64,000 bases of DNA, from positions 1 to 64,000 of the forward strand of contig NZ_JBKOPS010000003.1 of NCBI RefSeq assembly GCF_047272945.1. Direction: 5' to 3'. Made by a program: the position numbers and the translations under genes. The DNA is from Rubrolithibacter danxiaensis. Its GTDB lineage: Bacteria; Bacteroidota; Bacteroidia; Sphingobacteriales; Sphingobacteriaceae. Below the pieces are notes generated by a model that saw only the letters and a list, made by a program, of their open reading frames with translations, did not search any database and had not been told where the DNA came from. This document shows positions 19,464-29,815 of this stretch, in pieces (the first letter of the stretch is position 1; every line of letters begins with the position of its first letter).

Positions 19464-20734
19464 TTAAGAATTTGATAAGTCGTTTTTGTTGTGGCAAATA
19501 AATCGGATGTTAAATAGTAATTGCTTCTTTTTGTCCGGTCAATAACAATATCAATTAAATAATTTTCATACAAGGTCGAGGGGGTTTGAATGATAAAGCG
19601 GTTACACGTTACTTTTCCGTTTATTGTTACCGGCTTATCCACTTTGATAAATCCGGTTGAAAATACCTCTCCTGTTACTTTGCATTCTTTGCCCAAACTA
19701 ATTAGTGTTTGCAGATCGCTTCTGTTCTCCTCATATGAAAATAAAATCCCTGAGAATTTTGATCGGGTACCAAGCTGTATTCTGGCCTGTATTTTACTAT
19801 CATTAGGTTTCAATATTCCCAGGCATGAGGGATAGATGAACTCAACATTTTTGCCTGCAATAATAGAATCTGTTGCAAATAACTGGACTGATCCTTTAAA
19901 TCCGTCTTCTACAACAATAGAAGGTGCAAAAACAATGACATCAGTAAGTAAAGCATCTGAGCTGATTCTGATCGTTGTGTCCGACTTAATAATTACTCTT
20001 CCTGAAATAGCATTTACTATTTCTGCCTTGCTTTTGCCCAGACTTAACGTGATCAAAGGATTAAAAAAGGAATTATTGAGGGAATCAGGAATAATATCAT
20101 TATTATTTTGAGAACTTTCCTTTAAGCTTTCTATGAGACTATTAAGAATATCCTTATCTAAAGGAGGCAATGATCTTTTACTAAAGTGAATCTTACCATT
20201 TACCAACTTCTTTCCTTTGAACCCCTTCCCCTCCACATATGCTTGTTTAATACCAGCTTTTGGTAAGAGTGCATCTCCTGTAATTTGTGTATTTCCATTT
20301 ACCGATATTGGCCTGTCCTCATCTGTAACATAGATAGCTGCAAGATCTTTCCCGGAATCCGTTCCAATCAGGAAAGCCTGTTTTAATGTATCCGTTAAAA
20401 TAAAGGCTTTTGCAATACCTAGGGTAAAAACGCCCCAGTTTTCTTTTTGCAATGAAACAGAATCATCCTGATTTCCAAAAAGGTCAAACTTTTTTTCACC
20501 ATTTTTCTCCTTACAACCTGCAGACAAAAGAATACTACTCCCCGAATGAAGGTTACTAACTAACTTATTAAATCTTAAATCTTTTTGATTTTCCAACCGA
20601 TAAAAATATGCTGATGCAATCAAAGCAGAAGAAGCTATCGCTATTATTAATGAAACAATGATAACTATATATAAAGCAGAGGCTTCTACTTTAAGCTTTT
20701 TACAGCATTTATATTTTTTAAAGTAAGGCAACAA
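19451..20734 (-). CDS. GspK/PilX-like minor pilin candidate
   Basis: 427 residues. Near the N-terminus is EASALYIVIIVSLIIAIASSALIA, split by a Glu before a hydrophobic helix as in GspK/PilX proteins. The rest is a long beta-rich domain with repeated short strands, possibly a beta-helix (NGNTQITGDALLP, INGKVTCNRFII). First gene of the operon. The reading frame begins with TTG and no ATG is found in frame nearby, so the start is uncertain. The assignment to GspK rests on the N-terminus and gene order only. Confidence 0.65.
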   Translation of the reverse strand: MLPYFKKYKCCKKLKVEASALYIVIIVSLIIAIASSALIASAYFYRLENQKDLRFNKLVSNLHSGSSILLSAGCKEKNGEKKFDLFGNQDDSVSLQKENWGVFTLGIAKAFILTDTLKQAFLIGTDSGKDLAAIYVTDEDRPISVNGNTQITGDALLPKAGIKQAYVEGKGFKGKKLVNGKIHFSKRSLPPLDKDILNSLIESLKESSQNNNDIIPDSLNNSFFNPLITLSLGKSKAEIVNAISGRVIIKSDTTIRISSDALLTDVIVFAPSIVVEDGFKGSVQLFATDSIIAGKNVEFIYPSCLGILKPNDSKIQARIQLGTRSKFSGILFSYEENRSDLQTLISLGKECKVTGEVFSTGFIKVDKPVTINGKVTCNRFIIQTPSTLYENYLIDIVIDRTKRSNYYLTSDLFATTKTTYQILKWLR

Positions 20735-21160
20735 ATTGGTAATTGAGAATCGAAATATAAGAAGAATTAAATAAGAATCATGATGTTTAAAGAAAAATCC
20801 ATCTTTAATACTTTCTATTGATAAGAAATAAAAAAAGTGCTATAATTTGGGAAGGTGATTTCTCCTATTTAAATTATCTTGCTCAAACTCTATATTAAAT
20901 CGACTGAAATTAAAAACGGCTTGGGTAACATCAAGGGAACCTTTTTAAAACACTCTTAGTTTCTAACAATTTTGAAAGAATTAAAGCATTTAGAATCTGG
21001 ATGCTGGAACAATAAAATTTTATACTACTTCCCTTTTGGCTTAAATCTGGGATTTAAATCAATATAAAAAAACAGAAGTTTGGAACTTTTAGGAAAGCTT
21101 TATTAATTACTTTTTTAAGGCCGCAGTAAGATTTATAGTGAAAGCTCCAACTAACTTTCT
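20735..21160. other. Gene-free stretch upstream of the pseudopilin operon
   Basis: AT-rich sequence between operon I and the pseudopilin operon. It must hold the promoter of the pseudopilin genes, but I cannot point to a convincing TAnnTTTG box. The ACTGCAGT palindrome is absent here, so this operon seems to be under different control. Confidence 0.4.
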
Positions 21161-21162
21161 TA

Positions 21163-21211
21163 TTAAAAAGGCTTAAGTTAACCAAGCTCAATACGTTGCA
21201 AAACTTAAGCC
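21163..21211 (-). terminator. Terminator of operon I
   Basis: On the minus strand GGCTTAAGTT and AACTTAAGCC pair perfectly over 10 bases around a 22-base loop and are followed by TTTTTAATAAG. It lies 21 bases after the last gene of the operon. Confidence 0.75.
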
Positions 21212-21231
21212 AATTAGGTGAGAATCTATAT

Positions 21232-21603
21232 CTATTCCGTGAACTCCACAAAGTTATGGTGCATCTTGTATTTTAGATATTGCTTTAATGGTTCTTTGTC
21301 CCTTTCAAATATTCGCATTTCAATAGCATCAAACGGCCTTCCCTCTTGATGGATTGTTACGTCTATCACAATAATTGCAATAATATGTTGACCATTTTTG
21401 ATCCCTTTTTGAATGTATTTTTCGAGTACATTGATCAACTCTGAGGAAGACGGATTATCATTTTCTAAATAAACCCCAATTGGTTTAATATTATTAGTTT
21501 CATCAATACTTGTGTCGAAAGGATAAAACTCACCGCTATTCAACAAAAATAGTTGAACTTGCTCTTTTATACTTTTTATCAATCTGTCGAAGTTTATTTC
21601 CAT
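21232..21603 (-). CDS. Small unknown protein, possible second immunity protein
   Basis: 123 residues, no signal peptide or membrane helix. It begins 29 bases after the 120-residue immunity-like gene and closes operon I. Features are an acidic central part (ENDNPSSSEL) and a stretch that looks like a small alpha/beta fold (HIIAIIVIDVTI). I do not recognise the family. Position in an RHS operon suggests an immunity or accessory role. Confidence 0.5.
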   Translation of the reverse strand: MEINFDRLIKSIKEQVQLFLLNSGEFYPFDTSIDETNNIKPIGVYLENDNPSSSELINVLEKYIQKGIKNGQHIIAIIVIDVTIHQEGRPFDAIEMRIFERDKEPLKQYLKYKMHHNFVEFTE

Positions 21604-21632
21604 TACTCTTTGTTGTTGAAAACCCTACCCTG

Positions 21633-21995
21633 CTAGTAGCGGCAGCCTGCAATGTCTCCACATAGGATCAGGTCATTATCATCTTTTGAGATACTTGATG
21701 CATTTTCGTTGTCTGGATCGAAGCTTATATAAAACAAATCTCCTTTTTTTAGAAGCTTATAATCTTCAACATTGTAAAAGGTGTAATCTGAATTGTGATA
21801 GAAAGAATATTCTTTTATATCTGTAAAGGTCAATTTCAAATGTCCACCAATTACTTTAGACATTATAAAATCAATGTCAATAGTAAGAGTGAAGTTTTGG
21901 AGATGTATGTTAAGTCCTATAATTTGAGAGCTTACAATACTTATATCTGTTTTTAGCAACTCAAACAGAGCGTTATTTTTTTCAACTTGGTTCAT
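21633..21995 (-). CDS. Probable immunity protein for the operon I RHS toxin
   Basis: 120 residues, cytoplasmic, acidic. It begins 3 bases after the RHS stop codon, the position expected of the cognate immunity gene. The body (LTFTDIKEYSFYHNSDYTFYN, GDLFYISFDPD) resembles small beta-rich immunity-like proteins seen beside RHS genes in related bacteria. I base that on recollection of the pattern, not on a search. Confidence 0.6.
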   Translation of the reverse strand: MNQVEKNNALFELLKTDISIVSSQIIGLNIHLQNFTLTIDIDFIMSKVIGGHLKLTFTDIKEYSFYHNSDYTFYNVEDYKLLKKGDLFYISFDPDNENASSISKDDNDLILCGDIAGCRY

Positions 21996-21998
21996 AAT

Positions 21999-24900
21999 TC
22001 AATTGTTATTCCGCTGATTTTGTTTATACTTATCTTTTTCTAACTCATTAGGTTTTGGAGGTCTACCAGGTTGCCTCTCTGTTGCATTTGGATTGTTGGG
22101 ATTTGGACTAGGCTTATGATCATGAACATGATCATCTTGCTCATTTTTTGGAGCATTAGGGCCATGTCCTTTATTATACTCTTTTTGTACTTGTCCATTA
22201 GGACCATACACTTTTGTTGTAGTGTTCGGCTTATTAGTCTGCGTAGTATTCGGCCCCGCAACGTCCGGCAAACGGTTCTTTCTTCTATTGCCCACATTGT
22301 CCTCACTAGCTGAATTTTGCAGGATTGGCAGTTTTTTAGGAAGAGCCACAGGCTCACTATTTGGAGCATTATGAACAACACTTGTATTATCCTGAGCAAC
22401 AGAATTTCTATACTTATTGATGTGATTCATTGTGATAGCCGTTGCTCCAAGCGCTAAGCCTGTAGCTGCAACGACCTCAGTTGTTGTTAACGCTTCATAT
22501 CCCCCGACTGCCAATTCTATTACGCAGGGCCAACAATTACCATCAGGATCTATTCTACTTATGGGATTATTTCCAGTATACGCGTATGGAGAAGCATTTA
22601 TTTGCAGTGAATGCTCTGCTTGTGCATCAACAGCTGCAAACCTCCCAATGGACGGATCATAGAACCTCGCCCCGTAATCATACAATCCTAAGTTATTCTC
22701 CTCCTGTAACTCTTTTCCATTATAAAGATATTTATTTTTGCTTCCACTTACATAATTCATAGCTGAAATTTCCATTCCGAACGGATAGTAAGCGGTTTCC
22801 TGTAAAATCTCTGCAGTTCCATCATTCGGGTCAGTTGCAGAAGCTTGTATGGTCACACGGGCATTCCCTAAATAGTCTTTCAAATCATATTCGTAAGTAT
22901 AGATACCGTCAACATTTCTTCTGGCCCTGCCTTCTTCTGTTTGTATAAACAGCTGTTGATAAGTTGAATTATTAACTCTTTCATATACTATTCCATCCAC
23001 GTAAAAAGTTTCAACTTTTGATGCACCGTTTGTATACGTCTTTTTTAACTTACTACCGGCCCTATCGTATTCGTAACCCAATGTATGGCTGGTATTGCTG
23101 CTGAACGTGATGAGATTTATCGTATTTATCGGGCTATAGGTAATGTTACTGATTCCTTTATCCTTGTTTATTTTTAAATTGCCATTGGTGTCATACGTTA
23201 TTTCACCAGCGGTTGAATTTATATCATTCCATCCCCAATCTTTACGATCTGAAGTACTCACATCGCTTATGCTGCTTACCCGGTTACCGGTATAAGAGTA
23301 GTTCAAATCATCAATCTGTTTTGCTAATCCATCTGCATAAGCCCATCGTTTCAAATTAGTAATATTTCCCATCTTATCGTAACTTACCGTTTCCTTGTAG
23401 CGATTATCGGGAGTACTTGAGTTGGTGTAGGAAATGGCTGATAGGAACCGGTTTAGCTTATCATATTCGTAATCATAAGCAAGCATTGGCACCGTAAAAT
23501 TTGGTGGCGAAGCACATTTCCAGATTATTCGGGAGATATTTCCATTGTACTGCGGGATTGTACCATTAGTGTACCTGATCTCCATGCCAAATTTGTCAAT
23601 ATCACTGGTTGCATCATCTTCATTTTTTGCGCTTGGGGTAGTAGTGAGGGCCTGGTCATTAATAGAAGTAAGCCATCCCCTTATATTGTAGCGGTAATCA
23701 ACACTCTGTAAATACTTACTTTGCCCTGGCCTTAAATGAAGCTTTTTATCAACCAGTTGGCCCAGTTCGTTGTAAGTTAAGCTAGACAGTACGATCTCCT
23801 CCTGCGAATTTATTTTTTGTTTGGTTGTAGTTGTTCGTCCTCTATGATCATAGTCCTTACTGATAATGATCGTAACGGGAATTATACCTGTTGAAGTTGA
23901 TTCCAAATGCTCGCGAACACTTTTCTTTAGCTGATCAGTAAAGCTGTAGATATTATTTATAATATCCTTACTGCCCGTTGCGGAAACAATAGTATTTTTT
24001 TGTTCCTGCACCAATCTTCCTTCATCATCATAATAGTTCACAGTCCAGTATTCAGAAGAATTATTAACAGATCGCACCACTGTTGCTGTTAAAAGGCCTT
24101 GTGTTTCTGAGCTTTTTCCTTCGGGACGTTCTGCAAAAGTTTTATATTGATAATTGTGAGTAGCTGTACCTGGCAATTTTGGAATGTTATAATCGTCATA
24201 ATAATTGACGTAGTAAAAATCATTCACATCAAAGTTCGCCGGCCAAGCCAAGTTATCGTAAGCAATACCTGTGTCAACCCGATTTTCCCATTGTGGCAAA
24301 CTGTAAACTAAGTCCTGCAATTGCTGGCGTGTTAATGGTGTAGGAGTTAGGTCGTTCGTCCAGCCAGTATAAATTATCCTTCCTAAAGCATCGTATTTAG
24401 TAAAATTCCACCGCTTAGTCGAAACGGCATTTCCATCCTGAATACCCACAATCTTATCCTGTTTGTTGTATACGATCAATTGCGGCGCATTACCCGGCAG
24501 TTTCTTTTCAACCAGCCTGTTCCGCTCATCGTAGCGGTACTGGAAAGCAAAGTTATTCAATGTAGTTGTTGAGGGCAGGCCGGCATCAGGATTAGCCTCG
24601 GGAGGAAGTACAAAACACAAGTTTCCGAAATCATCATACACATAGTATGTTGATAACATTTCTATAGCATTATCTTTCTTATTAAATGCACGTTTTAGCA
24701 CAACCTGGCTTTCTTTGTTTTTGTATTCTTCTGTTGTCCCGGCTCTTCCGTCGGCAGCAACCCAATTTTCGTCTTTCGTTACCGTTACAAAAAGCTCGTT
24801 GCCACTGTAAAGAACTCCTGTACTTAATGCTAATGTTCGTTTTCCGTCTGTTGCAATTAGAATACTATACTTTGTCACCGCCCGTGTATTGACAAGATCG

Positions 24901-25514
24901 GAGAGCGCAACAGTATTATTGGTGGTGTATTCATACTTAAGGGTATGCCCTTTCCCGGTCACGGTACTAGTGCTCAACTGCCAGAAGTTTCCGGCAGCGC
25001 CCTGTTCCAGAACTCTGTTTAACGGTGATTTTTCAAATAAAGTTCCGGCAAAAGCGGTATTGGCTGTGCTAGAAACTACAAATGGAGCATTCCAGGTTGT
25101 ACCTCCCGGGGCGATATAGAATGATTGCTGCTCAGTTATGGCATCGGGTCGATATGAGCCGGCACTTAACGAGGTAGTTGCAACGTAAGGCAGATACTTT
25201 TTTACCTCTCTGCCATAGGCATCATAGGCAATTGGAACAATAATATCTCTGCCATTAGGAGAAGCCTGTTTCTGCAAGGCTTGAAGAGGACGACCCAAAC
25301 CATCAAGATATTGAATATCCGTTTGAACGTCTTCTTTTGAGGCAGAGGATAATAGAGCTTCATCCTGTATCGGCACGTTTGGTGTTCGAATCTGGATATA
25401 ATTATCCTGCGTAATCTGTGCCTTTCCCACCGAGCTGCTCAAAGTAGAAAACATGAATAACAGCAGCAGCTTATATCTACATGCTACCTTAAATAGAGAA
25501 TGTATATTTTTCAT
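21999..25514 (-). CDS. Secreted DUF6443 / RHS protein with variable C-terminus
   Basis: 1171 residues with a signal peptide ending GKAQ. DUF6443 starts at about residue 60 (IQYLDGLGRPLQAL, RDIIVPIAYDAYGRE). A YD-repeat body follows, with conserved VTKDENW and DGRAGT blocks shared with the 2250-residue protein, then the RHS core (YDYGARFYDPSIGRF, RIDPDG) near residues 940-990. It lacks the PKD array. The last 180 residues carry a hydrophobic stretch (about 998-1020), then a proline/asparagine-rich region with VYGPNG and DDHVHDHKP. That is similar to His-rich nuclease-type toxin tails (type-24-like), a tentative reading. Third-party delivery is unproven. Confidence 0.85.
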   Translation of the reverse strand: MKNIHSLFKVACRYKLLLLFMFSTLSSSVGKAQITQDNYIQIRTPNVPIQDEALLSSASKEDVQTDIQYLDGLGRPLQALQKQASPNGRDIIVPIAYDAYGREVKKYLPYVATTSLSAGSYRPDAITEQQSFYIAPGGTTWNAPFVVSSTANTAFAGTLFEKSPLNRVLEQGAAGNFWQLSTSTVTGKGHTLKYEYTTNNTVALSDLVNTRAVTKYSILIATDGKRTLALSTGVLYSGNELFVTVTKDENWVAADGRAGTTEEYKNKESQVVLKRAFNKKDNAIEMLSTYYVYDDFGNLCFVLPPEANPDAGLPSTTTLNNFAFQYRYDERNRLVEKKLPGNAPQLIVYNKQDKIVGIQDGNAVSTKRWNFTKYDALGRIIYTGWTNDLTPTPLTRQQLQDLVYSLPQWENRVDTGIAYDNLAWPANFDVNDFYYVNYYDDYNIPKLPGTATHNYQYKTFAERPEGKSSETQGLLTATVVRSVNNSSEYWTVNYYDDEGRLVQEQKNTIVSATGSKDIINNIYSFTDQLKKSVREHLESTSTGIIPVTIIISKDYDHRGRTTTTKQKINSQEEIVLSSLTYNELGQLVDKKLHLRPGQSKYLQSVDYRYNIRGWLTSINDQALTTTPSAKNEDDATSDIDKFGMEIRYTNGTIPQYNGNISRIIWKCASPPNFTVPMLAYDYEYDKLNRFLSAISYTNSSTPDNRYKETVSYDKMGNITNLKRWAYADGLAKQIDDLNYSYTGNRVSSISDVSTSDRKDWGWNDINSTAGEITYDTNGNLKINKDKGISNITYSPINTINLITFSSNTSHTLGYEYDRAGSKLKKTYTNGASKVETFYVDGIVYERVNNSTYQQLFIQTEEGRARRNVDGIYTYEYDLKDYLGNARVTIQASATDPNDGTAEILQETAYYPFGMEISAMNYVSGSKNKYLYNGKELQEENNLGLYDYGARFYDPSIGRFAAVDAQAEHSLQINASPYAYTGNNPISRIDPDGNCWPCVIELAVGGYEALTTTEVVAATGLALGATAITMNHINKYRNSVAQDNTSVVHNAPNSEPVALPKKLPILQNSASEDNVGNRRKNRLPDVAGPNTTQTNKPNTTTKVYGPNGQVQKEYNKGHGPNAPKNEQDDHVHDHKPSPNPNNPNATERQPGRPPKPNELEKDKYKQNQRNNN

Positions 25515-25543
25515 GATTATTTTTCTTAAGATTAACCTTCGTG

Positions 25544-28500
25544 CTATTGGGAAACACTCGTGGTGATTACCTCATATTGTTTTTCTGCTTCCAGTGTGAG
25601 CGGAGTTCCGGAAGGGTACACTTGGTTAGTTGCGCTGCTAACGGTATTATTATAAATTACCACGCCATCTTTCTTGACCGTAAGGTTCGCTTTAGGGGCA
25701 GTGGCAGGCTCCCAAGGGTCAATAAATACTTCTTTAAAACGCACCTGGTCACCCACATTGGCATCTAAATAGGTATTATTATCCCAGAACTCTTGTATAA
25801 CATCTCCTCCGTTCACTTCTATGAAAAGGTTATTGTCAAGATAAGGGGATGCGGATTGACTCACCGAGTAATTAATCCGTACTGCCTTGTTCTTGGTTGT
25901 GCTAATAACCTGGTAGGTTTTGCCCTCTTCTATAGTAAAAGTGTAATACTGCTGGGACTGAGTGTCGAAAGAAACATTTTTAACAGGATCCCCGTTTATT
26001 AAAACGGTGAATGTTGCATCGGCACCCGTAGCAGGCCATGGATAAGCTTGTGAATAGAAGTCTTGCCGGATTGTTACTTGATCTCCCGCATGTGCCCCTT
26101 TAAACACTCCTGTACCAGCGTTAAATTCATTCTCAACGTCCACACCGTTCACGTTAAATGTTAAGTTGTTGTCTACAAAAAAGGGATATTGTCCCTCTGT
26201 TAATGTCCAACTTATATCTATAACAGGAGACTCCTTCAAGTAACTATATCTATAGTTTTTGATGATGAATTTCTGTTGGTCTCTTATATTTTTTAATCGC
26301 TGAAACTCATCGTACTCATAAAATGTAGTTTTATTCCTTGCATCCGTGGAGCTGGTCATGCCTGTTAAAGGTTTATAAGTAAAGGTTGTCACTTGAGCAT
26401 TTTTAGGATATATTCTTATATCATCAATGTAACCACTAGTAGCCGTTATGTTTACGGAACTTTGCCCCGTAACAAGATGTTCATAGAATGTCCAGCCGTC
26501 AGTCGCGGAACCTTGCGTTGGGTTGCCTATTGTTCCGATTACAGTATAAGGCGAGGCGCTTCTTGTCCAATAGGAAACCTTATAAGTGCTTTCGTTTGTT
26601 AAGCCACTTTTAGAAATAATATTACTGGCACTACTAAAGTTGAAGCTTTTGCTTCCTGTTCTGCTAAATGCCGTGCTTATTCCCGCATTGCTGTAACTTA
26701 AATTACCCATTTCAGATGACTCGAAACTACTATATCCCATTTCTCCTAAAAGTCCATTCTGTATCTCGACAGTAGGAAACTGACTGGAATATCCCCACAT
26801 GTAACTTTTCTTTATTCCATCATTAATAATATCCTCTGGATTATTAGAAGCATTATAAGTAAAAGAAATTCTTTCCTTATATTTAGGGTCCGCAGCAAAG
26901 GAAGCGGGAGAATTCCAATTGGGCAACTGACCTGCGAGACTATTCGAAAATTTAAAATTGGATAGTGTAATCGGAGATGTTGTTTCCAGAAAATGGACAG
27001 ACTCAACTAATCCTTTTCCATTCGTAGTATAATAATTAAGTACACCTGAAAGAATATTATAGTTGCTGCCATCACTTAAAACAACCACATTTTCAATAGG
27101 GACATCCAGTATTTTATTGGTAAGAAGGTTGTCAATAAAGATTGTACCCGAAGCATAATCCGAAGGATAGGTTGAATAAGATGTCTTAACCTTTCCGTCA
27201 CTTCCTGTAGATGTTTCTTTAGTTAACTGAAGATGGGAAGCATTATTATATTCATAATTTATAGTTGTTATAACAGGGTTGACCCCGTTTTGATCAAACT
27301 CGGTGGTCTCTACTGCCGATGGATAAACCCAACTGGACAGCATGTCATAGTTAGCGATACTTAACCATATATAATTAGGTAAGGAATAAAAATTGCAAAC
27401 CGATTGGTAACCTCCATCCGCCTGTAATACATAGTAAGTAGTCCTCGATCGTAATCGGGGATCATCTGTGTACACTGTCTTTATTTTTTTACGATAGCTG
27501 ATCACCCCATTTGTATATGAGAAGGTATTTTTTTCCAATTCTAAATGACTATTGATTCCGAAGTTTGACATGGAGGCTCCAGGTATTGGATTTCCCTGCA
27601 TTACTGCTCCGTTGGAATCAAATACATTTAAGAAAATATGTTCTACTCCTCCATTGTCAAAGTTCTCTCCCGAACTTTCAAATACCTGATCATAATATAT
27701 ATGATTGCCGGTAAGATCATTCAATCCATAACTGTTGGAAGATGACATCTTATCATATATTTTAGTCATAAACTCGCACCAAGTAGAACCTCGGAGGTAA
27801 GTGGCATAGGAGCTCTTGTAAAGCGGGTGTTGACTAAACACCTTACCTGATGACTGGTTAGTAGAAAGATTTCCGTAATAAAATTTTTTTACATTCTCTT
27901 TCTGGGTAAGAGGATCAAAAGAAATAATTCTCTTTATTCTCAATCCCGCAATGTCCTTATTACCGGTGAAAGGATAACTATTTTTAACAGTAAAGGAAAC
28001 TAATCCACTGGCATCTCCACCGACAGTCAATCGAATTTGATAATTTCCTTCCGGGAGAACAAAAGATATCACATTAGAATTATCAACTGCTGCAGATAAT
28101 GATGCAACACAACTTGAGGTAGCTGTATTCATAATACATGCTGTAACTGAATACTCGCCGTTAGGATACGAGGGACTTCCATCAGAAGCGCGACTTAAAG
28201 GCAAACAGCTAATGTTAGCCTGAACTGTTTGATCACAGGTAACAACAAATGGATCTGAATAATAAGTGGTTGAATGTTTGAAGGTTGATTCACCCGATAT
28301 TGATGGAGATAATGTTTCAGTCGGAATATCACAGTCTTTATCTTGATTAACATAAATTGTGTTCGCCTCATACTCAATACTATCTTGTCCACCCGTCGGA
28401 TAAACGATTTTTCTGAGTAATCCTCGTTTAGCAAAATTCCAGTCAGGACGTCTGTCCCCATATTTAAAGGCCGGTGCTGCATGAATATACTGCTGTGCTG

Positions 28501-29743
28501 GAGTAGGTATAAGGCTTGAGTTAGATTTTCCGTTAAAGTATCCGTAATGATCCTGTGCATAGGATACTCTTGGTGGCAGCTTGTCCAAATCATTATAAAA
28601 GAACCTGTAGTTCTTTTCTCCTATCTGGAGACTGTTTAGGAATAGGCGTTTTTGTACATTGTACAATGGATTTAAATTAGTATACGAATTACTAAAACCA
28701 TTATAAGTACTGTAGCTATAGCCGAAAGAGATAGTTTTCAGAGGTGCAGAATTATCTTTTTCATACAGCTCAATATTATTCAATAAATAGTCTCCCGATA
28801 AATCCTGTCGGGGAAGGTAATTCATCTTCAAATTTCCCCGGTCGGGTGCGTTAGAAGTAATTCCGATCAGGTATACCCCGTTATTTTTAATCTGGGTTAT
28901 ATACTCGTTCTGTTTAGGTGTTTCAGCATTTGGAAGCGGGGTTTGGTAATTCGCATCTGCGCTTCTAAAGAAAGTATAAATTTGACTTACTGCTCCAAGA
29001 TAATTAAATTCGCAAAAACCATACGACAACGTAATTACATCACCAAAGGGATGGGTAATTGATTTTAAATACCATGCATTCGTAATACCATCCCGGTAAT
29101 GAGGGTTCGCAGAATTTATAGAGGTAGAAGATTCTTTAACATTAAAAAGAAATTTTACGCCATCTGCTGTAGTGATGGTAAATCCTCCTGATATTGTTCC
29201 GACTATATCCAGATCATTTTGCTCTAACTTTTTAATTACTCCATTCACAACGATAAATCGACCGGAATAATTCAAAAAATTATAGCTAAAAATATCGGGT
29301 TGGGTATCGTAATCAGCTGCAACCACAGACTGTATATAAGAATCCAAAGCCTGCCCCGTAGTATTGGGCCAATCGCTGGGAGGATTCGCAAAAGAACCTC
29401 CATCAGGATTACCCAACACAGTTCTTGTTATCGCACCACCGGCATTTAAACTCCAGCTCTGCCCTACTCGTGTGCTTATTTGATCGACTTTAAAACCTGT
29501 GGTACTATAATTAATACTTATTGGAAGCTTTAAATTCTTAGTCGAGTAGGTGTACAAATCTATACTGGAGCTTAACGCTCCGGTACTTATATTCGATCCT
29601 ACTGCAGCATACCGACCCAATTCCCCTGCAGATGGAGAGGGCGGCAGTATGTTAACCAATTCCTTAGTTTCGTCTGTAGTCTGCTGACTGTAGGAAAAAA
29701 AAGACTGAATTACGAAGAGGAACAAAAGTAAATATTTCACCAT
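25544..29743 (-). CDS. Secreted SpvB-like shell protein with C-terminal repeats
   Basis: 1399 residues with a signal peptide (LLFLFVIQSFFSYSQ). The N-terminus matches the two other shell proteins (PSPSAGELGRYA, INYSTTGFKV, SWSLNAGGAITR). A long beta-rich body leads to a carbohydrate-binding-like segment and YD repeats (FYEYDEFQRLKNIRDQQ). In place of DUF5977 it ends in two repeats of about 100 residues (VDNNLTFNVNG and LDNNLFIEVNG, each with GDQV). First gene of operon I, 29 bases before the RHS gene. Confidence 0.8.
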   Translation of the reverse strand: MVKYLLLFLFVIQSFFSYSQQTTDETKELVNILPPSPSAGELGRYAAVGSNISTGALSSSIDLYTYSTKNLKLPISINYSTTGFKVDQISTRVGQSWSLNAGGAITRTVLGNPDGGSFANPPSDWPNTTGQALDSYIQSVVAADYDTQPDIFSYNFLNYSGRFIVVNGVIKKLEQNDLDIVGTISGGFTITTADGVKFLFNVKESSTSINSANPHYRDGITNAWYLKSITHPFGDVITLSYGFCEFNYLGAVSQIYTFFRSADANYQTPLPNAETPKQNEYITQIKNNGVYLIGITSNAPDRGNLKMNYLPRQDLSGDYLLNNIELYEKDNSAPLKTISFGYSYSTYNGFSNSYTNLNPLYNVQKRLFLNSLQIGEKNYRFFYNDLDKLPPRVSYAQDHYGYFNGKSNSSLIPTPAQQYIHAAPAFKYGDRRPDWNFAKRGLLRKIVYPTGGQDSIEYEANTIYVNQDKDCDIPTETLSPSISGESTFKHSTTYYSDPFVVTCDQTVQANISCLPLSRASDGSPSYPNGEYSVTACIMNTATSSCVASLSAAVDNSNVISFVLPEGNYQIRLTVGGDASGLVSFTVKNSYPFTGNKDIAGLRIKRIISFDPLTQKENVKKFYYGNLSTNQSSGKVFSQHPLYKSSYATYLRGSTWCEFMTKIYDKMSSSNSYGLNDLTGNHIYYDQVFESSGENFDNGGVEHIFLNVFDSNGAVMQGNPIPGASMSNFGINSHLELEKNTFSYTNGVISYRKKIKTVYTDDPRLRSRTTYYVLQADGGYQSVCNFYSLPNYIWLSIANYDMLSSWVYPSAVETTEFDQNGVNPVITTINYEYNNASHLQLTKETSTGSDGKVKTSYSTYPSDYASGTIFIDNLLTNKILDVPIENVVVLSDGSNYNILSGVLNYYTTNGKGLVESVHFLETTSPITLSNFKFSNSLAGQLPNWNSPASFAADPKYKERISFTYNASNNPEDIINDGIKKSYMWGYSSQFPTVEIQNGLLGEMGYSSFESSEMGNLSYSNAGISTAFSRTGSKSFNFSSASNIISKSGLTNESTYKVSYWTRSASPYTVIGTIGNPTQGSATDGWTFYEHLVTGQSSVNITATSGYIDDIRIYPKNAQVTTFTYKPLTGMTSSTDARNKTTFYEYDEFQRLKNIRDQQKFIIKNYRYSYLKESPVIDISWTLTEGQYPFFVDNNLTFNVNGVDVENEFNAGTGVFKGAHAGDQVTIRQDFYSQAYPWPATGADATFTVLINGDPVKNVSFDTQSQQYYTFTIEEGKTYQVISTTKNKAVRINYSVSQSASPYLDNNLFIEVNGGDVIQEFWDNNTYLDANVGDQVRFKEVFIDPWEPATAPKANLTVKKDGVVIYNNTVSSATNQVYPSGTPLTLEAEKQYEVITTSVSQ

Positions 29744-29815
29744 AAAATATGTTTTTTAATAAATGTATTTTTAGAAAGGCAAAAAGTTTTGAGAATATTA
29801 GGATAATCTTCGGAA

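Noticed and set aside
21054..21251. Minus-strand open frame of 65 codons after operon I
   Set aside because: It covers the terminator hairpin and overlaps the preceding gene.
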